Below are positions 32,306 through 36,825 of a stretch of DNA of 36,825 bases, one piece after another; the first letter of the stretch is position 1; each line of letters opens with the position of its first letter. The DNA comes from Turneriella sp. (GTDB lineage Bacteria; Spirochaetota; Leptospiria; Turneriellales; Turneriellaceae). A model generated the notes under the pieces. That model did no database searches and was not told the DNA's origin. It saw nothing but the letters and a program-made list of their open reading frames with translations. Where the stretch lies: positions 1-36,825 of the forward strand of contig JABARV010000024.1 in NCBI GenBank assembly GCA_019186965.1, given 5' to 3'. Position numbers and translations under genes: made by a program.

Positions 32306-34993
32306 ATGAATAATCCAAGTTGGTCCGATAAACACGGTACACGTAAAAAGCTTTCTACAAAAGCAGGGGATATTTTCTATTACTCTCTCCCCGAACTTGC
32401 AAAAAAGCATCCTAACATAACGCGCCTTCCGTATTCAATCCGTATTCTTTTGGAAGCTGCATTACGCCAAGAAGACGGATTCATCATCGACGATAGCCAC
32501 ATCCAAAAAATTGCGGAGTATAATCCTAAAGCCGTCAAAGAAGAAGAAATTCCTTTTAAGCCAGCACGTGTTGTTATGCAAGATTTTACCGGTGTGCCCG
32601 GTGTCGTCGATTTAGCGGCGATGCGTGACGCAATGACAGGGCTTAAAATAGATCCTAAAAAAATTAATCCTGTACTGCCGGTAGACCTTGTTATCGACCA
32701 CTCCGTACAGGTTGATTTTGCCGGTACCTCGGATGCGTTAGAAAAAAACAATAAACGCGAATTTGAACGCAATTTAGAACGCTACGAATTTTTACGTTGG
32801 GGTTCGGGCGCATTCTCTAATTTTCAAGTTGTGCCCCCCGCTACGGGAATCGTCCACCAAGTAAACTTGGAGTATTTGGCGAAGGTTGTGCAAACGCGTA
32901 CACAAAACGGTGAGCTTGTCGCGTATCCAGATTCTCTTGTGGGAACCGATTCACACACCACAATGATTAACGGCTTGGGTGTTTTGGGATGGGGAGTTGG
33001 GGGTATTGAGGCCGAAGCGGTTATGCTTGAACAACCTATATATATGCTCCTTCCCGAAGTTGTAGGTTTTGAACTCAAAGGTTTTCTTCCCGAAGGCGCA
33101 ACGGCAACCGACCTTGTCCTTACTGTTACAGAGATGCTGCGCAAGCATGGTGTTGTTGGTAAATTTGTTGAGTTTTTTGGCGAGGGACTAAAACACCTAA
33201 CCCTCGCAGACAGGGCTACAATTGGTAACATGTCTCCCGAATACGGCGCAACCATGGGGTTTTTCCCCGTAGACGACGAGACCCTTCGCTACATGCGCCT
33301 TACAGGGCGCGATGAAAAGCAAGTCGATTTAGTCGAAAAATATACTAAGGCGCAAGGACTTTTCCGTGGAGAAGGTGATGCTATTCCCGACTATAGCTCA
33401 GTGGTTAGCTTGGACCTTGCAACGGTTGTGCCTTCTATTGCAGGGCCAAAGCGTCCACAGGATCGTATTGAACTTAAAAATGCAAAAACTGCATACCGCA
33501 AAGTAATGGCGGATGTCTTTAAAGATGACCCCGAAAAAAAAGTCGAAGTATCGCTCCACGGAAAAAAAGAAACGATTGGTAATGGTTCTCTTGTCATTGC
33601 AGCGATTACCTCGTGTACAAATACATCCAACCCTTCGGTTTTGGTCGCCGCAGGTTTACTAGCAGAAAAAGCCGCAAAAGCGGGGTTAAAAGTTCCTGCA
33701 ACCGTTAAGTCGTCATTAGCTCCAGGTTCACGCGTGGTAACAAAATACCTGGAAGCAGCGGGCTTGCAAAAATCGCTCGATGCGATAGGGTTTAATACTG
33801 TCGGTTACGGTTGTACAACGTGCATCGGAAACTCAGGGCCGATTGACCCCGTTCTTTCAGAAGCAGTCAATGCAAATAACCTCACCGTGGGTGCAGTGCT
33901 TTCAGGAAACCGTAACTTTGAAGGGCGCATCCATGCAGATGTTAAGGCAAACTACCTGGCATCCCCTCCGCTTGTAGTCGCATACTCGCTTGCAGGCACA
34001 ATGGACTTTGACTTTGAAAACGAAAAAATCCAAGGTAAAGTATTCCTAAAGGATATTTGGCCCAGCCAAAAAGAAATTAGCGAAGCGCGTGCAAAAGCGG
34101 TTACCTCCGACCTTTTCCAAAAAGAGTATGCGCATGTCTTTACAGGTAACGCGATGTGGAATAATATTAAAGTAGGGACGGGAAACACCTACCAGTGGGA
34201 CAAAAATTCAACGTATATTGCAAAACCCAACTACTTTGAAAATTTCTCTCTTAAAGAACCTGGAATTCCAAACCTTAAAGGCATACGTTGTTTGGCGCTT
34301 TTTGGTGACTCTGTCACAACAGACCACATTTCTCCTGCAGGAAATATCAAAAAAGATTCTCCGGCAGGGCGCTACCTTATTTCACGTGGGGTTGAACAAA
34401 AAGATTTTAACACGTACGGAGCACGCCGTGGAAACCACGAAGTAATGGTACGTGGAACTTTTGCAAACACACGCATTAAAAATTTAATGCTTACAGAAAA
34501 CGGAGTTACTCCCGAAGGAGGAAACACCATCCATATCCCTTCGGGTGAAAAGATGAGTATTTTTGACGCAGCGATGAAGTACGCCGAAGAAAAAATTCCG
34601 CTTCTTGTTCTTGCAGGAAAAGAGTATGGTACAGGTTCTTCGCGTGACTGGGCTGCAAAAGGTCCTGCACTCCAAGGAATCAAAGTTGTAATTGCCGAAA
34701 GCTTTGAGCGTATCCACCGTTCGAACCTCATTGGTATGGGTATTTTACCACTCCAATTCAAAAACGGCCAGACTGCATCTTCTTTGGGGCTTGATGGCAG
34801 CGAAGTTTTTAACCTCGAAGGCTACGATGATAACCTAAAGCCGCGTAGCGATATTAAAGTAACAGCAAAAAAGAAAGATGGTTCGGTGGTCGAGTTTACA
34901 ACAATGAACCGTGTCGACACTCCTGTCGAAGTTGTGTATTTGAAAAACGGCGGTATTCTGCATACGGTACTGCGTAAACTGGGCGCAGCATAA
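32306..34993 (+). CDS. acnA: Aconitate hydratase
   Basis: This 895-residue enzyme interconverts citrate and isocitrate in the TCA cycle through a [4Fe-4S] cluster. Cluster ligands are Cys437 (SCTNTSNP), Cys503 and Cys506 (GCTTCIGNSGP). The swivel domain near the C-terminus contains YGTGSSRDWAAKG. Length and motif positions fit the AcnA/IRP1 type. I start at ATG 32306; the frame is open to 32258, but those residues do not resemble the family. A GGAAA/TTTCC stem (32288-32303) lies directly before the ATG and could affect translation. The thiolase gene follows after 54 nt on the same strand. Confidence 0.96.
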   Translation: MNNPSWSDKHGTRKKLSTKAGDIFYYSLPELAKKHPNITRLPYSIRILLEAALRQEDGFIIDDSHIQKIAEYNPKAVKEEEIPFKPARVVMQDFTGVPGVVDLAAMRDAMTGLKIDPKKINPVLPVDLVIDHSVQVDFAGTSDALEKNNKREFERNLERYEFLRWGSGAFSNFQVVPPATGIVHQVNLEYLAKVVQTRTQNGELVAYPDSLVGTDSHTTMINGLGVLGWGVGGIEAEAVMLEQPIYMLLPEVVGFELKGFLPEGATATDLVLTVTEMLRKHGVVGKFVEFFGEGLKHLTLADRATIGNMSPEYGATMGFFPVDDETLRYMRLTGRDEKQVDLVEKYTKAQGLFRGEGDAIPDYSSVVSLDLATVVPSIAGPKRPQDRIELKNAKTAYRKVMADVFKDDPEKKVEVSLHGKKETIGNGSLVIAAITSCTNTSNPSVLVAAGLLAEKAAKAGLKVPATVKSSLAPGSRVVTKYLEAAGLQKSLDAIGFNTVGYGCTTCIGNSGPIDPVLSEAVNANNLTVGAVLSGNRNFEGRIHADVKANYLASPPLVVAYSLAGTMDFDFENEKIQGKVFLKDIWPSQKEISEARAKAVTSDLFQKEYAHVFTGNAMWNNIKVGTGNTYQWDKNSTYIAKPNYFENFSLKEPGIPNLKGIRCLALFGDSVTTDHISPAGNIKKDSPAGRYLISRGVEQKDFNTYGARRGNHEVMVRGTFANTRIKNLMLTENGVTPEGGNTIHIPSGEKMSIFDAAMKYAEEKIPLLVLAGKEYGTGSSRDWAAKGPALQGIKVVIAESFERIHRSNLIGMGILPLQFKNGQTASSLGLDGSEVFNLEGYDDNLKPRSDIKVTAKKKDGSVVEFTTMNRVDTPVEVVYLKNGGILHTVLRKLGAA

Positions 34994-35047
34994 ATTTAGG
35001 TGCAATAAGAATAAAAAGGATAATTAAGTTAAGGAAGGTAAAAAATT

Positions 35048-36289
35048 ATGGCAGAAGCATATATTGTCGATGCAATCCGTACGCCACGCGCACGCGGGAA
35101 TAAAAGAGGTTCTTTGGCGGATGTCCATCCGCAAGAGTTGGTGGCAACGCTACTCAAAGAACTCCCCAAACGCCATCCCAAACTCGACGTTAAAAAAGTC
35201 GACGACGTTATTTTAGGCTGTGTTACCCAAATTGGCGACCAAGCGGCGTGTATCGCCCGCTACGGTGTGATGGCAGCGCACTGGCCGCAAGAAGTGCCAG
35301 GCTATACTGTGAACCGCTTTTGCGGCTCGGGACTCCAAGCGGTGAACGACGCGGCAACGTATATCCAAAGCGGCACGTTCGACCTTGTGGTCGCGGGCGG
35401 TGTGGAATCGATGAGCCGCTGCAAAATGGGTTCGGATGCGGGCGAGGTCACCGAAGAAAATATGGCCACCGCAATGTCGATTGGCAATCCCAAAATCGCT
35501 GAGCATTACAATTTAGTGCCGCAGGGCATCTCCGCCGACATCATCGCCACTAAATACAACATCAGCCGCGAAGAGGCGGATAAATTCGCCGAGTCGTCGC
35601 AGCAAAAAGCCGACGCGGCAATTAAAGATGGCCGTTTCAAAAATTCTGTTATTCCCGTTGTCAAAGACGACGGCACCGTGGTCGATAAAGACGAATACCC
35701 CAACCCCAAATGGGATTTCAAATACCTCTCGAAAATGCCGGCGATGTTCAAAGGCGTGGGCGAGAAGGTGTTCGACGCGATGGCGCTTAAAACGTATCCA
35801 GAACTGGGTTCGATTACCCACATCCACGGTGGCGGCAACGCATCGGGTGTTGTCGATGGTTCGGGGATTGTCCTTTTGGCATCCGAAAAAGCCATCCAAC
35901 AGCATGGCTTAAAAAAGCGCGCACGTATCGTTTCGATGGCAGTTTCGGGCGAAGAGCCCACCATCATGCTCACGGGGCCTCTTTCCGCGTCTAAAAAAGC
36001 GCTCGATAATGCTGGCCTTAAAGTCGAAGATATCGACCTGTGGGAAATCAACGAAGCCTTTGCTGCGGTGCCGCTCTATGTACAAAAACAATTAGGCATC
36101 CCTATGGATCGCATCAACGTCAACGGCGGTGCAATTGCGCTGGGGCATCCTTTAGGCGGCACAGGAGCCATCCTCACAGGGACTGCACTCGACGAACTCG
36201 AACGCCGTAAAGCACGCTATGCACTCATCACGCTTTGCATCGGTGGCGGCATGGGCATCGCCACGATTATCGAACGCGTTGAAGGTTAA
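35048..36289 (+). CDS. fadA: Acetyl-CoA C-acyltransferase (thiolase)
   Basis: This 413-residue thiolase carries the nucleophile Cys92 (NRFCGSGLQ), the base His367 ([12 protein letters not shown]) and the second Cys397 (LCIGGGMG). It performs the last, thiolytic step of beta-oxidation, or the reverse condensation of two acetyl-CoA. Length and the [12 protein letters not shown] segment fit degradative thiolases. A clear ribosome site (AAGGAAGG) precedes the ATG by 7-8 nt. No FadB partner is in the window. G+C and codon choice are visibly richer than in the aconitase gene upstream. Confidence 0.94.
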   Translation: MAEAYIVDAIRTPRARGNKRGSLADVHPQELVATLLKELPKRHPKLDVKKVDDVILGCVTQIGDQAACIARYGVMAAHWPQEVPGYTVNRFCGSGLQAVNDAATYIQSGTFDLVVAGGVESMSRCKMGSDAGEVTEENMATAMSIGNPKIAEHYNLVPQGISADIIATKYNISREEADKFAESSQQKADAAIKDGRFKNSVIPVVKDDGTVVDKDEYPNPKWDFKYLSKMPAMFKGVGEKVFDAMALKTYPELGSITHIHGGGNASGVVDGSGIVLLASEKAIQQHGLKKRARIVSMAVSGEEPTIMLTGPLSASKKALDNAGLKVEDIDLWEINEAFAAVPLYVQKQLGIPMDRINVNGGAIALGHPLGGTGAILTGTALDELERRKARYALITLCIGGGMGIATIIERVEG

Positions 36290-36312
36290 GCGGCCGTTTT
36301 AGGTGGCGCATC

Positions 36313-36357
36313 GTAGAGACGCACGGTCACTGAGCTTGTCGAAGTGTGCGTCTCTAC
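36313..36357. repeat. 12-bp inverted repeat
   Basis: GTAGAGACGCAC at 36313-36324 is perfectly inverted at 36346-36357 around 21 bp. It starts 24 bp after the thiolase stop, so it may act as a 3' hairpin for that transcript, although no T-tract follows. The loop contains TGAGCTTGTCGAAG, a self-complementary-looking motif. Confidence 0.7.
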
Positions 36358-36485
36358 AATGCTAATAGGCTGCCGCCCGTAGTTTTTGTGTCTCTAAAAA
36401 TATCTTTGACAAATTTACCTAAAACCAATATATATCCGCATGTGGAGTCCTCAACCTCGCAGCACCCTTCGATACGCCTTCGGCT

Positions 36486-36513
36486 ACTCGACACTCGACA
36501 CTCGACACTCGAC
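36486..36513 (+). repeat. Four tandem copies of a 7-bp unit
   Basis: ACTCGAC is repeated four times without interruption. Seven is not a multiple of three and the repeats lie outside genes, so copy number can vary freely by slippage. Confidence 0.9.
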
Positions 36514-36561
36514 AAAAATCGGCTCTCTTCATTAAATAGATATTGCAGCAAATATAAAGCT

Positions 36562-36589
36562 GTATCGTTTCGGCTGCGCTCAACGATAC
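36562..36589. repeat. 8-bp inverted repeat
   Basis: GTATCGTT at 36562-36569 is inverted as AACGATAC at 36582-36589 around a 12-nt loop (TCGGCTGCGCTC). The related TTCGATACG lies at 36469-36477. Confidence 0.6.
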
Positions 36590-36667
36590 GATTGCCGTGG
36601 TGCTCGGCGATACGGTCACACTGCAATCTCCTTCGCGCACTCTTACTCACTGTAATTATATCGCCGC

Positions 36668-36695
36668 GACCCGTCTTCGGGTCTCTCGCAGAGAG
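36668..36695. repeat. Two overlapping short hairpins
   Basis: GACCCG (36668-36673) pairs with CGGGTC (36678-36683) around TCTT. CTCTC (36683-36687) pairs with GAGAG (36691-36695) around GCA. They lie about 60 bp upstream of the probable transposase gene and could lie near the end of an insertion sequence. Confidence 0.5.
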
Positions 36696-36757
36696 CGCAG
36701 TGAGCCTGTTGAAAAACCCGACTTGACTTTTTTTTGAATCTATGTATTGGTAATATT

Positions 36758-36825
36758 ATGGCACGCTATAAAGAACCCGTAACAGAGCAATATCAAATGG
36801 TAACGCTTAACTTTGCCGATTTATT
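36758..36825 (+). CDS. Transposase N-terminus, probably IS1182-like (cut by window end)
   Basis: Only the first 22 codons are in the window. MARYKEPVTEQYQ followed by MVTLNFADL resembles the start of IS1182-type transposases, which open with MARYK and then a segment on the pattern of P-V-x-F/L. TTGACT at 36723-36728 may be part of its promoter. The rest of the gene and the element ends lie beyond the window, so the family is a tentative call. Confidence 0.45.
   Translation, partial: MARYKEPVTEQYQMVTLNFADL

Larger units (their letters stand above)
36290..36757. other. Repeat-rich gene-free spacer of 468 bp
   Basis: No credible gene lies here. The stretch holds several inverted repeats and one tandem repeat, annotated separately. 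TGAGCTTGTCGAAG at 36331-36344 and TGAGCCTGTTGAA at 36703-36715 are variants of one motif near its two ends. I read it as accessory DNA between the thiolase and a probable insertion sequence. Confidence 0.6.

Noticed and set aside
36486-36513. CRISPR-like array
   Set aside because: The unit is only 7 bp with no spacers; it is a simple tandem repeat.

Overview
The window reads as chromosomal DNA of a Gram-negative, fatty-acid-oxidising bacterium, most likely a spirochaete of the Leptospira/Turneriella/Leptonema side. The support is a DUF1554-type lipoprotein remnant, an AraC regulator with a polytopic membrane half, a long-chain acyl-CoA synthetase family with a central hydrophobic insert, two class III adenylate cyclases, and a lipid-centred gene set. 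This placement is inferred from gene content and was not tested by phylogeny.

Layout. (1) 198-5300, plus strand: a secreted thioester alpha-2-macroglobulin and, in the same frame after a single stop codon, a small exported protein. (2) 5269-9785, minus strand: a tight operon-like set of a TPP-dependent 2-hydroxyacyl-CoA-lyase-like enzyme, an acyl-CoA ligase and a NAPE-PLD-like metallo-hydrolase. (3) 9943-14764: two architecturally different adenylate cyclases facing each other. The second carries what looks like a threefold repeat of a six-helix membrane module. (4) 14968-20785: a PAP2 phosphatase diverging from a plus-strand set of acyl-CoA synthetase, lipase-chaperone-like protein and apolipoprotein N-acyltransferase. 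(5) 20741-23638, minus strand: gltX, an anti-sigma-type ATPase and trmB. (6) 23651-26050: a 44-bp perfect palindrome between two promoters, a small HTH-like protein and glycerol-3-phosphate dehydrogenase. (7) 26040-28930, minus strand: a second long-chain acyl-CoA synthetase followed by two gene remnants (DUF1554 lipoprotein head, alpha/beta-hydrolase tail) joined at a scar. (8) 28976-32184, minus strand: a membrane-bound AraC regulator and an EtfD/EMO-like Fe-S quinone reductase. (9) 32306-36289, plus strand: aconitase and thiolase. (10) 36290-36825: a repeat-rich spacer leading into the first 22 codons of a probable transposase.

How the genes fit together. Lipid use is the common theme. Acyl-CoA synthetases activate fatty acids, thiolase closes beta-oxidation, EtfD passes ETF electrons to quinone, aconitase feeds the TCA cycle, and GlpD takes the glycerol backbone. 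The ligase/lyase/hydrolase operon may handle 2-hydroxy fatty acids. The lipase chaperone implies a secreted lipase encoded elsewhere.

The observations most worth following are the triplicated 18-helix cyclase, the 44-bp palindrome and its degenerate relatives elsewhere in the window, the ligase/lyase/hydrolase operon, the orphan lipase chaperone, the in-frame tandem partner of the macroglobulin, and the lipoprotein/hydrolase deletion scar.
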